Below, one piece after another: positions 24,849 through 35,926 of a DNA stretch of 50,975 bases. Positions within the stretch are counted from its first letter, which is position 1, and each line of letters starts with the position of its first letter. Origin of the DNA: Streptacidiphilus melanogenes. Lineage in GTDB: Bacteria > Actinomycetota > Actinomycetes > Streptomycetales > Streptomycetaceae. A model generated the notes under the pieces. It searched no databases. It saw nothing but the letters and a program-made list of their open reading frames with translations, and had not been told where the DNA came from. The stretch is from NCBI RefSeq assembly GCF_000787835.1, contig NZ_BBPP01000041.1:27432-78406 (forward strand), written 5' to 3'. The position numbers and the translations under genes were made by a program.

Positions 24849-25117
24849 CTGCGCAGGGCATGTGAACGTGCGAAAGCACCCATGCTGAGCTGCGAAAACA
24901 GCTGCCCGGGCCGTGGGGGCGAAGGCTGATTGTGGTACCGGTAGGATGGGTCGCTGGTGGCGTCTGCGCACCGCGGCGATGGTCGCGGGTGTGTGGGGTC
25001 CACCGACACAGCCCGGCGGGCGATTAGTCAACAGGACGCATCACCCGTCTCGCCGCGTGCCCGAAGACCGGGCCGTGGCGGACACACCGACCGTAAAGCC
25101 CCCAAGGAGACCCAACC

Positions 25118-26521
25118 GTGAAGAGCGCCGTGGAGACTCTGAACCCGACCAGGGTTCGACTCACCGTCGAGGTGCCCTTCGAGGAGCTCAAGCCCAGCCT
25201 CGACGCGGCGTACAAGAAGATCAACCAGCAGGTCACGGTTCCGGGTTTCCGTAAGGGCAAGATCCCGGCTCGCGTCATCGACCAGCGTTTCGGCCGCGGT
25301 GCCGTGCTGGAGGAGGCCGTCAACGACGCGCTGCCGAAGTTCTACGGCCAGGCGGTCGAGGAGGGCAAGATCGACGTCCTCGGCCAGCCGGAGATCACCG
25401 AGATCGAGGGTGTCGAGAAGCTCGCCGACGGCGGCGACCTGAAGTTCACCGCCGAGGTGGACATCCGTCCCGAGATCACCCTGCCCGACTTCGGCACCAT
25501 CGAGGTCGAGGTCGACCCGATCGAGGTCACCGACGAGGACATCGACAAGAGCCTGGAGCAGCTGCGCGAGCGCTTCTCCTCGGTCAAGGCCGTCGAGCGC
25601 GCCGCCGCCGAGGGCGACGTCGTGGTCGTGGACCTCGAGGCCAAGGTCGACGGTGAGGTCCCCGAGGACGGCACCGCCACCGGCGTGACCTACGAGATCG
25701 GCTCCGGCCGCCTGCTGGACGGCATCGACGACGCGGTCATCGGCCTGGAGGCCGGCGGCTCCGCGACCTTCACCACCGAGCTCAAGGGCGGTTCCGCCGC
25801 GGGCAAGGACTCCGAGGTCACCGTCACCGTCACGGCCGTGCAGGAGAAGGAGCTCCCGGAGCTGGACGACGAGTTCGCCCAGATGGCCAGCGAGTTCGAC
25901 ACCCTGGACGAGCTGAAGGACGACTCCCGCAAGCGGCTCGCCCGCATGAAGGAGTTCGACCAGGCCACCCAGGCCCAGGAGCGCGTCCTCGACAAGCTGC
26001 TCGAGCTCGTCGAGATGCCGTACCCGGAGAAGCTCCTCGCGGACGAGATCGAGACCCGCAAGCACAACCTGGAGCACCACCAGCTGCCCCAGATGGGCAT
26101 CGACATGGACGCCTGGCTGAAGCTCCAGGAGAAGTCCGCCGAGGACTTCCAGGCCGAGCTCGAGGACCAGGCGAAGAAGGGCATCAAGACCCAGTTCGTC
26201 CTGGACGCCATCGCGGCCAAGGAGGAGCTCGGTGTCAGCCAGGAGGAGCTCACCGAGCACCTGCTGCGCCGTGCCGCCGGCTCCGGCATGACGCCGGACC
26301 AGTTCGCCCAGCAGGTCGTCCAGGGTGGCCAGGTGCCGCTGCTCGTCGGTGAGGTCGTCCGCGGAAAGGCCCTGGCGTCCGTCGTCGAGGCCGCCAAGGT
26401 CGTCGACACCGAGGGCAACCCGGTCGACTTCGCGGACGACGAGGACGAGGACGCCGAGGTGTCCGAGGCCGCCCCGACCGTCGAGGTCGAGGCTGCGGCC
26501 GAGGAGACCGAGGAGGCCTGA
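25118..26521 (+). CDS. tig: Trigger factor
   Basis: The ribosome-bound chaperone and peptidyl-prolyl isomerase that meets nascent chains. 467 residues in three domains. The N-terminal ribosome-binding domain carries the signature loop [19 protein letters not shown]. The FKBP-type PPIase domain is at about 160-245 ([16 protein letters not shown]). The C-terminal helical arms end in a long acidic Glu/Asp/Ala tail ([13 protein letters not shown]) typical of actinomycetes. The GTG start has AAGGAG upstream. It heads the quality-control block with clpP1P2 and clpX but is closed by its own strong terminator. The 269-bp leader contains a TAGGAT hexamer near 24942 as a possible -10. Confidence 0.97.
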   Translation: MKSAVETLNPTRVRLTVEVPFEELKPSLDAAYKKINQQVTVPGFRKGKIPARVIDQRFGRGAVLEEAVNDALPKFYGQAVEEGKIDVLGQPEITEIEGVEKLADGGDLKFTAEVDIRPEITLPDFGTIEVEVDPIEVTDEDIDKSLEQLRERFSSVKAVERAAAEGDVVVVDLEAKVDGEVPEDGTATGVTYEIGSGRLLDGIDDAVIGLEAGGSATFTTELKGGSAAGKDSEVTVTVTAVQEKELPELDDEFAQMASEFDTLDELKDDSRKRLARMKEFDQATQAQERVLDKLLELVEMPYPEKLLADEIETRKHNLEHHQLPQMGIDMDAWLKLQEKSAEDFQAELEDQAKKGIKTQFVLDAIAAKEELGVSQEELTEHLLRRAAGSGMTPDQFAQQVVQGGQVPLLVGEVVRGKALASVVEAAKVVDTEGNPVDFADDEDEDAEVSEAAPTVEVEAAAEETEEA

Positions 26522-26540
26522 GCCTCAGCAGTCTGAAACA

Positions 26541-26577
26541 GCAGGGCCCGGACCGCGTCACGCGGTCCGGGCCCTGC
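26541..26577 (+). terminator. Strong terminator after tig
   Basis: A perfect 17-bp stem (26541-26557 with 26561-26577) and a TCA loop. It separates tig from the ClgR-like operator and clpP1. Confidence 0.93.
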
Positions 26578-26594
26578 GCCGTTCCGGTGTTCCC

Positions 26595-26636
26595 CTGTTC
26601 GCGCAGAGCACGACACGTGACGCTCAAAGCGAACAG
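26595..26636. promoter_or_regulatory. ClgR-like operator region of clpP1P2
   Basis: CTGTTCGC (26595-26602) and its exact reverse complement GCGAACAG (26629-26636) face each other across 26 bases. The right one, read on the minus strand, is GTTCGC-TTTGA-GCG (26634-26621), which matches the ClgR consensus GTTCGC-N5-GCG known from Streptomyces clpP1. The left one is GTTCGC-GCAGA-GCA, a near match. ClgR is the activator of clpP1P2 and clpC1, so two inverted ClgR sites before clpP1 fit well. A TAGGGT hexamer near 26674 could be the -10. Confidence 0.75.
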
Positions 26637-26746
26637 GTCGGTTTTGAGGGATGGCCGGACCAGCACTGCGCGTTAGGGTCGGTGGAAACGCTGTGACGGC
26701 GGCCCTCGACGACCAGCCGTCGTGTCAACAACGAGCAGGTGGATAC

Positions 26747-27385
26747 GTGACGATTCCGCAGATCTCCATGCCCGGGCTTGTGACCCCGCGTGCCGCCGGT
26801 GACATCGGCGGTGGCGGTCTGGGAGACCAGGTCTACAACCGTCTGCTCAACGAGCGCATCATCTTCCTCGGCCAGCAGGTCGACGACGACATCGCCAACA
26901 AGATCACCGCGCAGCTGCTGCTGCTGGCCGCGGACCCGGAAAAGGACATCTTCCTTTACATCAACTCCCCGGGCGGCTCGGTGACGGCCGGCATGGCGAT
27001 CTACGACACCATGCAGTACATCAAGAACGACGTGGTCACCATCGCGATGGGCATGGCCGCCTCGATGGGCCAGTTCCTCCTGACGGCCGGCGCCAAGGGC
27101 AAGCGCTTCGCGCTGCCGAACGCCGAGATCCTGATGCACCAGCCCTCGGCCGGTCTCGGCGGCTCGGCGACCGACATCCGCATCCAGGCCCAGCAGCTGG
27201 TCCGGATGAAGCACCGGATGGCCGAACTCATCGCCGAGCACAGCGGTCAGACGGTGGACCAGATCACCAAGGACTCCGACCGCGACCGTTGGTTCACCCC
27301 GGTCGAGGCCAAGGAGTACGGCCTGATCGACCAGATCATGCACAGTGCCTCGGACGTCCCCGGTGGCGGCGGCACGGGCGCCTGA
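26747..27385 (+). CDS. clpP1: ATP-dependent Clp protease proteolytic subunit 1
   Basis: A self-compartmentalising serine peptidase that degrades proteins fed by ClpX or ClpC. 212 residues from GTG 26747, with AGGTGG five bases upstream; in-frame sequence to 26651 is not family-like. The catalytic triad is S106 (GMAASMGQF), H131 (LMHQPSAG) and D180 (DRDRWF). Hydrophobic-pocket residues for IGF-loop binding are expected in [11 protein letters not shown]. It is followed 72 bp later by clpP2; actinobacterial ClpP1 and ClpP2 form a mixed tetradecamer. It is regulated by the ClgR-like sites upstream. Confidence 0.96.
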   Translation: MTIPQISMPGLVTPRAAGDIGGGGLGDQVYNRLLNERIIFLGQQVDDDIANKITAQLLLLAADPEKDIFLYINSPGGSVTAGMAIYDTMQYIKNDVVTIAMGMAASMGQFLLTAGAKGKRFALPNAEILMHQPSAGLGGSATDIRIQAQQLVRMKHRMAELIAEHSGQTVDQITKDSDRDRWFTPVEAKEYGLIDQIMHSASDVPGGGGTGA

Positions 27386-27457
27386 GCCCTCGGCAGCCCC
27401 GGCACCACCACCAGTCGCCACCCAGTCGACCATCGTCCCGGAGGACGGAAGAACCCG

Positions 27458-28117
27458 ATGAACATCCCCAGCCTGTCCGCCGCGCAGTCGCGCGTCGACA
27501 ACATGATCGCCGAGGGCCGGTACATCCTGCCCAGCTTCGTCGAGCGCACCTCGCAGGGTTACCGCGAGTACAACCCCTACGCCAAGCTCTTCGAGGAGCG
27601 CGTCATCTTCCTGGGCACCCAGGTCGACGACGCCTCGGCCAACGACATCATGGCCCAGCTGCTGTGCCTGGAGTCGATGGACCCGGACCGGGACATCTCC
27701 ATGTACATCAACTCGCCCGGCGGCTCGTTCACCGCGCTGACGGCGATCTACGACACCATGCAGTACGTCAAGCCCGACATCCAGACGGTCTGCATGGGCC
27801 AGGCGGCCTCCGCAGCGGCCGTGCTGCTGGCGGCAGGCACGCCGGGCAAGCGCATGGCGCTGCCCAACGCCCGCGTGCTGATCCACCAGCCGTACACCGA
27901 GACCGGCCGCGGCCAGGTCTCCGACCTGGAGATCCAGGCCGCCGAGATCCAGCGCATGCGCGAGCTGCTGGAGGTGCTGCTCTCCAAGCACTCGAACAAG
28001 AGCCAGCAGGAGATCTCCGAGGACATCGAGCGCGACAAGATCCTCACCGCCGAGGAGTCCCTGCAGTACGGCTTCATCGACCAGATCATCTCCACCCGCA
28101 AGACCGAGGCGGTCTGA
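27458..28117 (+). CDS. clpP2: ATP-dependent Clp protease proteolytic subunit 2
   Basis: The second ClpP ring subunit, 219 residues, with a strong GGAGGACGG ribosome binding site before the ATG. The catalytic triad is S118 ([11 protein letters not shown]), H143 (LIHQPYTE) and D193 (IERDKI). The N-terminal propeptide-like stretch ([21 protein letters not shown]) is typical of actinobacterial ClpP2. It pairs with ClpP1 and normally provides the docking face for the Clp ATPases. A strong hairpin 30 bp after the stop separates it from clpX. Confidence 0.96.
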   Translation: MNIPSLSAAQSRVDNMIAEGRYILPSFVERTSQGYREYNPYAKLFEERVIFLGTQVDDASANDIMAQLLCLESMDPDRDISMYINSPGGSFTALTAIYDTMQYVKPDIQTVCMGQAASAAAVLLAAGTPGKRMALPNARVLIHQPYTETGRGQVSDLEIQAAEIQRMRELLEVLLSKHSNKSQQEISEDIERDKILTAEESLQYGFIDQIISTRKTEAV

Positions 28118-28146
28118 TCCCGACCGCCCTGCGCGTCGAGTGATGC

Positions 28147-28175
28147 TCCGGGCGCGGTCCGTGACCGCGCCCGGA
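28147..28175 (+). terminator. Terminator after clpP2
   Basis: A perfect 13-bp stem, TCCGGGCGCGGTC (28147-28159) with GACCGCGCCCGGA (28163-28175), loop CGT. It implies that clpX is transcribed mainly from its own promoter. Confidence 0.88.
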
Positions 28176-28303
28176 CTCGTCCGGCCCGGCCGAACGCCGG
28201 CTGAGACCAGCACCACGCAGCCAGACCGCCCCCCGCTCTTGGAGCCCGGGGCGACGCCTGGCACCATCGTCAGTACCGACATCCTGATCCGGCCGATTCG
28301 TTT

Positions 28304-28317
28304 ATTCGCCCAGGGCG
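28304..28317 (+). promoter_or_regulatory. Possible ClgR-like site upstream of clpX
   Basis: ATTCGC-CCAGG-GCG differs from the GTTCGC-N5-GCG consensus at one position and lies 112 bp before clpX. It falls in the 311-bp gap between clpP2 and clpX, which otherwise holds the clpP2 terminator and no gene. Without binding data it may be chance. Confidence 0.35.
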
Positions 28318-28428
28318 GAAGTGGGAAGCCGTCGAACACGGCGAATCGCGGCTCCTGACGGAGTACCGTCGGATACCAAGCACCAGGCTCCGCCCCTTGA
28401 GGAGCCTTTGGCGAAGGGGAAGCACCTC

Positions 28429-29712
<1,284 letters not shown>

Positions 29713-29723
29713 GGAACGAACCG

Positions 29724-29756
29724 AAAGGGGTCCGGGGCTTCGCCCCGGACCCCTTT
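29724..29756. terminator. Rho-independent terminator between clpX and cyclophilin gene
   Basis: A perfect 15-bp stem AAAGGGGTCCGGGGC (29724-29738) / GCCCCGGACCCCTTT (29742-29756), loop TTC, followed by T. The A/T ends give a U-run in both directions, so it serves both convergent genes. Confidence 0.95.
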
Positions 29757-29760
29757 TGCG

Positions 29761-30534
29761 TCACTGCTTGGTCACCGGCACCGAGTTGATCACGACGGTG
29801 TCGTTCGGCTTGCCGTCGCCCTGGCCGTTGGAGTTGTCACTCCCGTCCTGGGCGATGTGGTTCAGGATGTCCAGGCCCGAGGTGATGGTGCCGAACGGCG
29901 TGTAGTTCGGCGACAGCTGGCTGTCCTTGTAGACCAGGAAGAACTGCGAACCGTTGGTGTTGGGGCCGGAGTTGGCCATCGCCAGGGTCCCGGCAGGGTA
30001 GGTGCCGCCCTGGATCGCCGCGTCGTTCAGGTTCTCGTCGGCGAACTTGTAGCCCGGGCCGCCGGTGCCGGTGGCCGTCGGGTCACCGCACTGCAGCACG
30101 TAGATGCCGGCGGTGGTGAGCCGGTGGCAGTGGGTGTGGTCGAAGAAGCCCTGCTGGGCCAGGAAGACGAAGCTGTTCACCGTCTTCGGCGCGTGCGCGG
30201 CGTCCAGCTTCAGGCCGACGTCGCCGCAGGATGTCTTCAGCGTGGCGGTGTAGTTCGCCTTGGTGTCGATGCTCATGGCGGGCGGCTGCGACCACTGCTT
30301 GGTGGTCGGGCTGCCCGAGACGACGTTCCCGCAGAAGGCCGTGCTGGAGGCCGCCGTGCTCGACGACTTGGACGAGCCGCCCAGCGTCGCCCACAGGATG
30401 CCGCCCACGACCAGCAGCAGCACCAGCACCGCCGCGCCGATGCCCAGCGTCCTGCGCTTGCGTGCCTTGGCCTGCTCCTGGGCGCGCAGCGCCTCGATCC
30501 GCGCCCGCCGCATGGCGCCCGGGTCCTCGCTCAC
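29761..30534 (-). CDS. Membrane-anchored cyclophilin-type peptidyl-prolyl isomerase
   Basis: A 257-residue protein. The basic cytosolic N-terminus (residues 1-29) is followed by a membrane segment at about 30-51 and a Ser/Thr linker, then an extracytoplasmic cyclophilin domain from about 85. The domain shows [34 protein letters not shown] and the signature [13 protein letters not shown]. Cyclophilins isomerise Xaa-Pro bonds; this one would assist folding of exported proteins. HRLTT stands where classical cyclophilins have the catalytic Arg as HRV/HRI, so the Arg is kept. Two cysteines in the domain could pair. The GTG start has AAGGAG seven bases upstream. Confidence 0.93.
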   Translation of the reverse strand: MSEDPGAMRRARIEALRAQEQAKARKRRTLGIGAAVLVLLLVVGGILWATLGGSSKSSSTAASSTAFCGNVVSGSPTTKQWSQPPAMSIDTKANYTATLKTSCGDVGLKLDAAHAPKTVNSFVFLAQQGFFDHTHCHRLTTAGIYVLQCGDPTATGTGGPGYKFADENLNDAAIQGGTYPAGTLAMANSGPNTNGSQFFLVYKDSQLSPNYTPFGTITSGLDILNHIAQDGSDNSNGQGDGKPNDTVVINSVPVTKQ

Positions 30535-30645
30535 CGTTCGCTCCTTCTGACTCTCGTGCCCCGTTGCCTACCTGTCGGTACACAAGTGTGACCGGTGCGG
30601 GCGACGGGGCACGAACGGGGCGCGCGTACGGTGGCGTCGGTGCGG

Positions 30646-31446
30646 TTACTTCTTGACCTCGGCGACCTGCCGGAAGGCCAGAGTCATGGCGGCGGTGCCG
30701 CTCAGGTCCGAGGAGCCGGCACGGGAGTAGTCCATGATCGAGCCGAAGCCGCTGTTGTCGGCCCAGACGCAGACGGGCAGGTTCTTGCCGAGCGAGTCCA
30801 GGTGGACCTGGGCGCACTGCATGCTGCCGCCCTGGGGTCCGGCCGCCTCGTTCGTCTGGTCGCTGACCGACACGCCCTGGTCGCCGCCCATGCCCTTCCA
30901 GAAGTCGCTGATCCCGAACTGGGCGCCGAGCGTGCTGCCGTAGCCGCCCATGAAGAGGAAGGACGGGCTGCTGCTCGTCGCGGAGCTTCCGTAGATCGCG
31001 ACGGTGGGCGTCAGGTGGGCCGTGGTGGCCAGGGTCTGCGCGCTGCTCTGCACGGCGGCGAGGTTGGGGTTGGCGTCCTGGCGTGCGTAGGACTGGAACG
31101 AGGCCGGCGGGACCAGCTTGTTCGCCCCGACGGACTTGGCCACGTCCATGGCCAGGTACACGACCACGCCACCGCCGACCAGCACCACGGCGGCCAGAAT
31201 CAGCAGCACGTTGCGCAGCGTGTGCGACCGCTTGGGCGGTACGGGGGAGTAGCCCCAGGCGGCGGCGCCCTGGTCGTATCCCGGCGGCGGGTACGCCTGC
31301 TGGTATCCCTGCTGCTCGGAACCCTGCTGCTCGTAACCCGGCTGCTGGTAGGGGGACTGCTGGTACGGCGGCTGGGAGCCCGGCGCCGGGTAGCCCTGCG
31401 GATACTCGGGCTGGGGATAGCCGCCCGGAGGCGGATTGGTCGACAT
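30646..31446 (-). CDS. Single-pass membrane protein with PGQY-rich head
   Basis: A 266-residue protein I cannot name. Residues 1-70 are cytosolic, low complexity and rich in Pro, Gly, Gln and Tyr (units such as [10 protein letters not shown]). A membrane segment lies at about 79-99. The extracytoplasmic part (100-266) has two cysteines (SMQCAQ, LPVCVW) and alternating beta-like stretches. The layout repeats that of the beta-propeller protein at 10787-12910 but with a different outer domain. Such heads are common on streptomycete membrane proteins. The ATG start at 31446 is divergent from valS. Confidence 0.85.
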   Translation of the reverse strand: MSTNPPPGGYPQPEYPQGYPAPGSQPPYQQSPYQQPGYEQQGSEQQGYQQAYPPPGYDQGAAAWGYSPVPPKRSHTLRNVLLILAAVVLVGGGVVVYLAMDVAKSVGANKLVPPASFQSYARQDANPNLAAVQSSAQTLATTAHLTPTVAIYGSSATSSSPSFLFMGGYGSTLGAQFGISDFWKGMGGDQGVSVSDQTNEAAGPQGGSMQCAQVHLDSLGKNLPVCVWADNSGFGSIMDYSRAGSSDLSGTAAMTLAFRQVAEVKK

Positions 31447-31559
31447 GGTCGATTATCAGACCAGCGTGGCCGGTCCCTGTCCATCGCCTTATCGTCCCGG
31501 ACCGTGCGGGGCCGTTGTTCACGGAGCGAATGCGTTCGTGACCATGGACACCCGCCCTC

Positions 31560-31565
31560 TAAACT
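31560..31565 (+). promoter_or_regulatory. Leaderless-type -10 box of valS
   Basis: TAAACT fits TANNNT and ends seven bases before the valS GTG, so transcription would begin at the start codon. There is no ribosome binding site. A possible -35, GTGACC, lies 16 bases upstream. Confidence 0.6.
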
Positions 31566-31572
31566 TGCCGTC

Positions 31573-34209
31573 GTGACCGAAATGAACCAGCACCCCGCCG
31601 ACGCCGGGGTCGACAGCGCCCTCGAGACATTGCCGACGCAGTACACGCCGGCTGAGGTAGAGGGGCCGCTGTACGAGCGCTGGGTGGAGCGCGGTTACTT
31701 CGCGGCGGACGACAAGAGCGAGAAGCCGCCGTACACCATCGTCATCCCGCCGCCGAACGTCACCGGCTCGCTGCACCTGGGCCACGCCTTCGAGCACACC
31801 ATCATCGACTCGCTGACGCGCCGCAAGCGTATGCAGGGCTACGAGGTCCTGTGGCAGCCCGGCATGGACCACGCCGGCATCGCGACGCAGAACGTCGTCG
31901 AGCGGGAGCTCGCCAAGGAGGGCAAGTCCCGCCACGACCTGGGCCGCGAGGCCTTCGTCGAGCGCGTCTGGCAGTGGAAGGCCGAGTCCGGCGGCCAGAT
32001 CAGCGGTCAGATGCGCCGCCTGGGCGACGGTGTGGACTGGTCGCGTGAGCGCTTCACCATGGACGAGGGCCTGTCCCAGGCCGTCCAGACCATCTTCAAG
32101 CGCCTCTACGACGACGAGCTGATCTACCGCGCCGAGCGCATCATCAACTGGTGCCCGCGCTGTCTCACCGCGATCTCCGACATCGAGGTCGAGTACCAGG
32201 ACGACGAGGGCGAGCTGGTCTCGATCCGCTACGGCGAGGGCGAGAACTCCATCGTCGTCGCGACCACGCGTGCCGAGACGATGCTGGGCGACACCGCGGT
32301 CGCCGTCCACCCGGACGACGAGCGCTACAGGCACATGGTCGGCACCGAGATCGAGCTGCCGCTGACGGGCCGTCGGATCCCGATCGTCGCCGACGCGCAC
32401 GTCGACCCGGAGTTCGGCACCGGCGCCGTCAAGGTGACGCCCGCTCACGACCCCAACGACTTCGAGATCGGCCAGCGGCACGACCTGCCGGCCGTCACCG
32501 TCCTGGACGAGCACGGCGTCATCACCGCGCACGGCCCGTTCCTCGGCCTGGACCGCTTCGAGGCCCGCTCGGCGATCGTCGCCGCGCTGCGCGCCGACGG
32601 CCGGATCGTCGCCGAGAAGCGCCCGTACGTCCACAGCGTCGGTCACTGCTCGCGCTGCAAGACCACCATCGAGCCGCGGCTGTCCATGCAGTGGTGGGTC
32701 AAGGTCGCCCCGCTGGCCAAGGCGGCCGGCGACGCCGTCCGCGACGGCAGCGTCAAGATCCACCCCGAGGAGATGGAGCCCCGCTACTTCGCCTGGGTCG
32801 ACAACCTGCGCGACTGGTGCATCTCGCGCCAGCTGTGGTGGGGCCACCGGATCCCGGTCTGGTACGGCCCGAACGGCGAGATCGTCTGCGTCGGCCCCGA
32901 CGAGGAGCCGCCGACGGGCGAGGGCTGGCACCAGGACACCGACGTCCTCGACACCTGGTTCTCCTCCGGCCTGTGGCCCTTCTCCACGCTGGGCTGGCCC
33001 GAGCAGACCCCGTCGCTGGAGAAGTTCTTCCCGACGTCCGTGCTGGTCACCGGCTACGACATCCTCTTCTTCTGGGTCGCCCGGATGATGATGTTCGGCC
33101 TGTACGCGATGGACGGCACCCCGCCGTTCCACACCATCGCCCTGCACGGCATGGTCCGCGACCAGTTCGGCAAGAAGATGTCGAAGTCCTTCGGCAACGC
33201 GGTCAACCCGCTGGACTGGATGGACGCCTACGGCGCGGACGCGCTCCGCTTCACGCTCGCCCGCGGCGCCAACCCCGGCACGGACGTGCCGATCGGCGAG
33301 GACTGGGTCCAGGGCTCGCGCAACTTCTGCAACAAGATCTGGAATGCGACCCGCTTCGCGCTGATGAACGGCGCGACGGTGGAGGGCCCGCTGCCCGCCG
33401 CGGAGCAGCTGAGCGCGGCGGACCGCTGGATCCTGTCCCGGCTCAACAGCACCGTCGCGGAGGTGGACGCCCTCTACGACGACTACCAGTTCGCCAAGCT
33501 GACGGACGCCCTGTTCCACTTCGCCTGGGACGAGGTCTTCGACTGGTACGTCGAGCTGACCAAGTCCACGCTGGCCGAGGGCGGCCCCGCCGCGGACGTC
33601 ACCCGACGGGTCCTCGGCGAGGTCCTCGACGTGACGCTGCGTCTGCTGCACCCGATCACGCCGTTCGTGACGGAGACCCTGTGGACCACGCTGACGGGCG
33701 GCGAGTCCGTCGTCATCGCCGAGTGGCCCGCCGACAGCGGCTTCCGTGACGCCGCGGCGGAGCGGGAGATCGAGCTGCTGCAGCAGGTCATCACCGAGGT
33801 CCGCCGCTTCCGCAGCGACCAGGGCCTCAAGCCCGGTCAGAAGGTCGCGGCGCAGCTCTCCCTGGAGGGCACGTCGCTGGGCGCCCACGAGGGCGCGCTC
33901 CGGTCCCTGGCCCGCCTCACCCCGGCGGAGGAGGGCTTCCACGCGACGGCCACCCTCCCGATCGCGGGCGCGACGGTCGCCCTGGACCTCTCCGGCGCGA
34001 TCGACGTCGAGGCGGAGCGCAAGCGCCTGAGCAAGGACCTGGCGGCGGCGGAGAAGGAGCTGGCGCAGGCCGAGGCCAAGCTCGGCAACGAGGCGTTCGT
34101 GGCCAAGGCCGCCCCGGCCGCGGTCGACAAGATCCGCGGCCGCCTCGCCAAGGCGACCGAGGACATCGAGCGCCTGACCGCCCAGCTGGAGGCCCTCCCG
34201 AAGGGCTAG
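31573..34209 (+). CDS. valS: Valine--tRNA ligase
   Basis: Class I aminoacyl-tRNA synthetase charging tRNA-Val, 878 residues. The HIGH-type motif is H68-L-G-H71 in [15 protein letters not shown], and KMSKS is at 535-539. The CP1 editing domain (about 200-360) shows [15 protein letters not shown]. The C-terminal anticodon-binding domain ends in the coiled-coil arm typical of ValRS ([17 protein letters not shown]). The GTG start at 31573 gives [10 protein letters not shown] and sits seven bases after a TANNNT hexamer with no ribosome binding site, so leaderless translation is likely. The frame extends far upstream only as antisense of the previous gene. Its TAG stop is the first three bases of the repeat border TAGTTGCAC. 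Confidence 0.97.
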   Translation: MTEMNQHPADAGVDSALETLPTQYTPAEVEGPLYERWVERGYFAADDKSEKPPYTIVIPPPNVTGSLHLGHAFEHTIIDSLTRRKRMQGYEVLWQPGMDHAGIATQNVVERELAKEGKSRHDLGREAFVERVWQWKAESGGQISGQMRRLGDGVDWSRERFTMDEGLSQAVQTIFKRLYDDELIYRAERIINWCPRCLTAISDIEVEYQDDEGELVSIRYGEGENSIVVATTRAETMLGDTAVAVHPDDERYRHMVGTEIELPLTGRRIPIVADAHVDPEFGTGAVKVTPAHDPNDFEIGQRHDLPAVTVLDEHGVITAHGPFLGLDRFEARSAIVAALRADGRIVAEKRPYVHSVGHCSRCKTTIEPRLSMQWWVKVAPLAKAAGDAVRDGSVKIHPEEMEPRYFAWVDNLRDWCISRQLWWGHRIPVWYGPNGEIVCVGPDEEPPTGEGWHQDTDVLDTWFSSGLWPFSTLGWPEQTPSLEKFFPTSVLVTGYDILFFWVARMMMFGLYAMDGTPPFHTIALHGMVRDQFGKKMSKSFGNAVNPLDWMDAYGADALRFTLARGANPGTDVPIGEDWVQGSRNFCNKIWNATRFALMNGATVEGPLPAAEQLSAADRWILSRLNSTVAEVDALYDDYQFAKLTDALFHFAWDEVFDWYVELTKSTLAEGGPAADVTRRVLGEVLDVTLRLLHPITPFVTETLWTTLTGGESVVIAEWPADSGFRDAAAEREIELLQQVITEVRRFRSDQGLKPGQKVAAQLSLEGTSLGAHEGALRSLARLTPAEEGFHATATLPIAGATVALDLSGAIDVEAERKRLSKDLAAAEKELAQAEAKLGNEAFVAKAAPAAVDKIRGRLAKATEDIERLTAQLEALPKG

Positions 34210-34425
34210 TTGCACCTGCCCAGGGGCGCGGGGAACTGCGCGAGCAAACCACCCAGTCGGGATGGCCCTGCTCGCTCAGCGACACACCACCTCGGTGGCT
34301 TGTCGCGGAGTTCCCGGCGCCCCTTGGCGTTTGCCGGGTGCTGCGGGAGCGTAGGCATCCCTTCTCGCGCCCGCGCGGCGGAGCACCGGATCAGCAGAGC
34401 CCCGCGCCCCTGAATCGTGCAACTA
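34207..34425. repeat. Intergenic inverted-repeat element, copy 4 (best preserved)
   Basis: Nine-base borders TAGTTGCAC (34207-34215) and GTGCAACTA (34417-34425) are exact inverted repeats. Inside them lie 12-bp arms AGGGGCGCGGGG (34222-34233) and CCCCGCGCCCCT (34400-34411), also exact. Further inside, GGGAACTGCGCGAGCAAACC has an inverted, diverged partner GGTGGCTTGTCGCGGAGTTCCC at about 34293-34315. The left border supplies the valS stop codon. The element fills most of the 257-bp gap between valS and folC and carries no gene. Its nested-palindrome form resembles a miniature non-coding mobile element, but no target-site duplication is evident. Confidence 0.85.
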
Positions 34426-34454
34426 CCTGCGGGAGCGCCGGCTCGCAACATCCG

Positions 34455-34460
34455 TACACT
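34455..34460 (+). promoter_or_regulatory. Leaderless-type -10 box of folC
   Basis: TACACT fits TANNNT and is followed after six bases (TGCGCC) by the folC GTG. No ribosome binding site is present. I see no clear -35. Confidence 0.55.
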
Positions 34461-34466
34461 TGCGCC

Positions 34467-35807
34467 GTGAGCGACACTGAGCTGACCGCGGTAGCCGCGG
34501 AACTGGCCGCCAAGTGGCCGGAGACGAAGATCGATCCCTCTCTGGAGCGGATCAGGGCGCTGATGGACATCCTGGGCCAGCCCCAGCGGTCCTATCCCTC
34601 CATCCACATCACCGGCACCAACGGCAAGACCAGTACGGCTCGCATGATCGAGCAGCTGCTGCGCACCTTCGAGCTGCGCACCGGCCGCTACACCAGCCCG
34701 CACGTCGAGTCGATCACCGAGCGCATCAGCCTCGACGGGGAGCCGATCAGCCCCGAGCTGTTCGTGCAGACGTACGAGGACATCAAGCCGTACGTCGCCA
34801 TGGTCGACGCCCAGCAGCCGGTCCCCATGTCCTTCTTCGAGGTGGTCACCTCGATGGCGTACGCCTGCTTCGCCGACGCGCCCGTCGACGTCGCGGTCGT
34901 GGAGGTCGGGATAGGGGGCACCTGGGACGCGACCAACGTCATCGACGCGGTCGTCTCCGTGATCACCCCGATCTCGCTGGACCACATGGACCGCCTCGGC
35001 GACACGCACGCCGCGATCGCGGGGGAGAAGTCCGGGATCATCAAGAAGGGCGGGCTCGCCGTCGTCTCCCAGCAGCCGCTGGACGCCGCCGAGGTGATCC
35101 TGCGCCGCGCGGTCGAGATCGACGCGACGGTCGCCCGCGAGGGCCTGGAGTTCGGCGTGCTGCGGCGCGACCTCGCCGTCGGCGGCCAGATGATCACCCT
35201 GCGGGGGATCGGCGGCCACGAGTACGAGGACATCTTCATCCCGCTGCACGGCGCCCACCAGGCGCAGAACGCGTCGCTCGCGCTGGCCGCGGTCGAGGGC
35301 TTCTTCGGCGTCGGCGCCGCGCACCAGGAGCCGCTGGATATCGACAAGGTCCGCGCGGCGTTCGCCGGCGTCAGCTCGCCGGGCCGGCTGGAGGTCGTCC
35401 GGCGCAGCCCGACCATCGTCCTGGACGCCGCCCACAACCCGGGCGGGGCGCAGGTGACCGCGGAGGCGATCGGCGAGTCCTTCGGCTTCACCCGCCTGGT
35501 CGGCGTCTTCTCGCCGAGCGGCGACAAGGACGTCCTCGGCGTCCTCGAGGCCCTGGAGCCGGTCCTCGCGGAGATCGTGGTCACCCAGAACAGCACGCAG
35601 CGTGCGCTGGACGTCGACCGGCTGGCCGAACTCGCGGTCGAGGTCTTCGGCGCGGACCGCGTCCACGTCGAACCCCGCCTCGACGACGCGATCGACGCCG
35701 CGGTCACCCTCGCCGAGGAGGAGGGCGACCTCGGCGGCGCGGGCGTGCTGGTCACGGGCTCCATCATCACCATCGGCGAGGCGCGGATCCTGCTGGGCAG
35801 GAAATAG
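34467..35807 (+). CDS. folC: Folylpolyglutamate synthase / dihydrofolate synthase
   Basis: Mur-ligase-family enzyme that adds glutamate to dihydropteroate and to folates. 446 residues. The ATP-binding loop is ITGTNGKTSTA (G50 onward), followed by TSPHVESITERI. The bridging region GEKSGIIKKGG and the C-terminal domain with LDAAHNPGGAQ are as expected. The GTG start at 34467 gives SDTELTAVAAEL and is immediately preceded by TACACT, fitting a leaderless transcript. The frame is open upstream through the repeat element, but that part is not protein-like. The stop codon lies inside a 26-bp tandem repeat. It is followed by the DUF4233 gene, as is usual in actinobacteria. Confidence 0.95.
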   Translation: MSDTELTAVAAELAAKWPETKIDPSLERIRALMDILGQPQRSYPSIHITGTNGKTSTARMIEQLLRTFELRTGRYTSPHVESITERISLDGEPISPELFVQTYEDIKPYVAMVDAQQPVPMSFFEVVTSMAYACFADAPVDVAVVEVGIGGTWDATNVIDAVVSVITPISLDHMDRLGDTHAAIAGEKSGIIKKGGLAVVSQQPLDAAEVILRRAVEIDATVAREGLEFGVLRRDLAVGGQMITLRGIGGHEYEDIFIPLHGAHQAQNASLALAAVEGFFGVGAAHQEPLDIDKVRAAFAGVSSPGRLEVVRRSPTIVLDAAHNPGGAQVTAEAIGESFGFTRLVGVFSPSGDKDVLGVLEALEPVLAEIVVTQNSTQRALDVDRLAELAVEVFGADRVHVEPRLDDAIDAAVTLAEEEGDLGGAGVLVTGSIITIGEARILLGRK

Positions 35808-35851
35808 GACGCAGCCTGCTGGGCAGGAAACAGGACGCAGCCTGCTGGGCA
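35789..35851 (+). repeat. 26-bp tandem repeat spanning the folC stop codon
   Basis: The unit CCTGCTGGGCAGGAAA[T/C]AGGACGCAG occurs at 35789-35814 and 35815-35840, with a third partial copy (CCTGCTGGGCA) from 35841. The two full copies differ by one base. In the first copy that base makes the folC TAG stop; in the second it reads CAG. The repeat looks recent. Confidence 0.92.
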
Positions 35852-35878
35852 AGCGCTGAGCGGACACTCTGAGCCGAC

Positions 35879-35911
35879 AGGGGGGCGCGGGAAGCCGTGC
35901 GACCCGTGCCC
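35879..35911 (+). repeat. Single-arm remnant of the intergenic repeat family
   Basis: GGGGGCGCGGGAAGCCGTGCGA matches the left arm of the element at 664-687 except for one base (A for C). The right arm is missing. It directly abuts the -10 box of the DUF4233 gene. Confidence 0.6.
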
Positions 35912-35913
35912 CT

Positions 35914-35919
35914 TAAGCT
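35914..35919 (+). promoter_or_regulatory. Leaderless-type -10 box of the DUF4233 gene
   Basis: TAAGCT fits TANNNT and ends seven bases before the GTG at 35927; no ribosome binding site is seen. The bases after it begin TGC, as at valS and folC. Confidence 0.5.
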
Positions 35920-35926
35920 TGCTCTC

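Noticed and set aside
31519-34215. 898-codon minus-strand frame opposite valS
   Set aside because: Antisense shadow of a gene with HIGH and KMSKS motifs.
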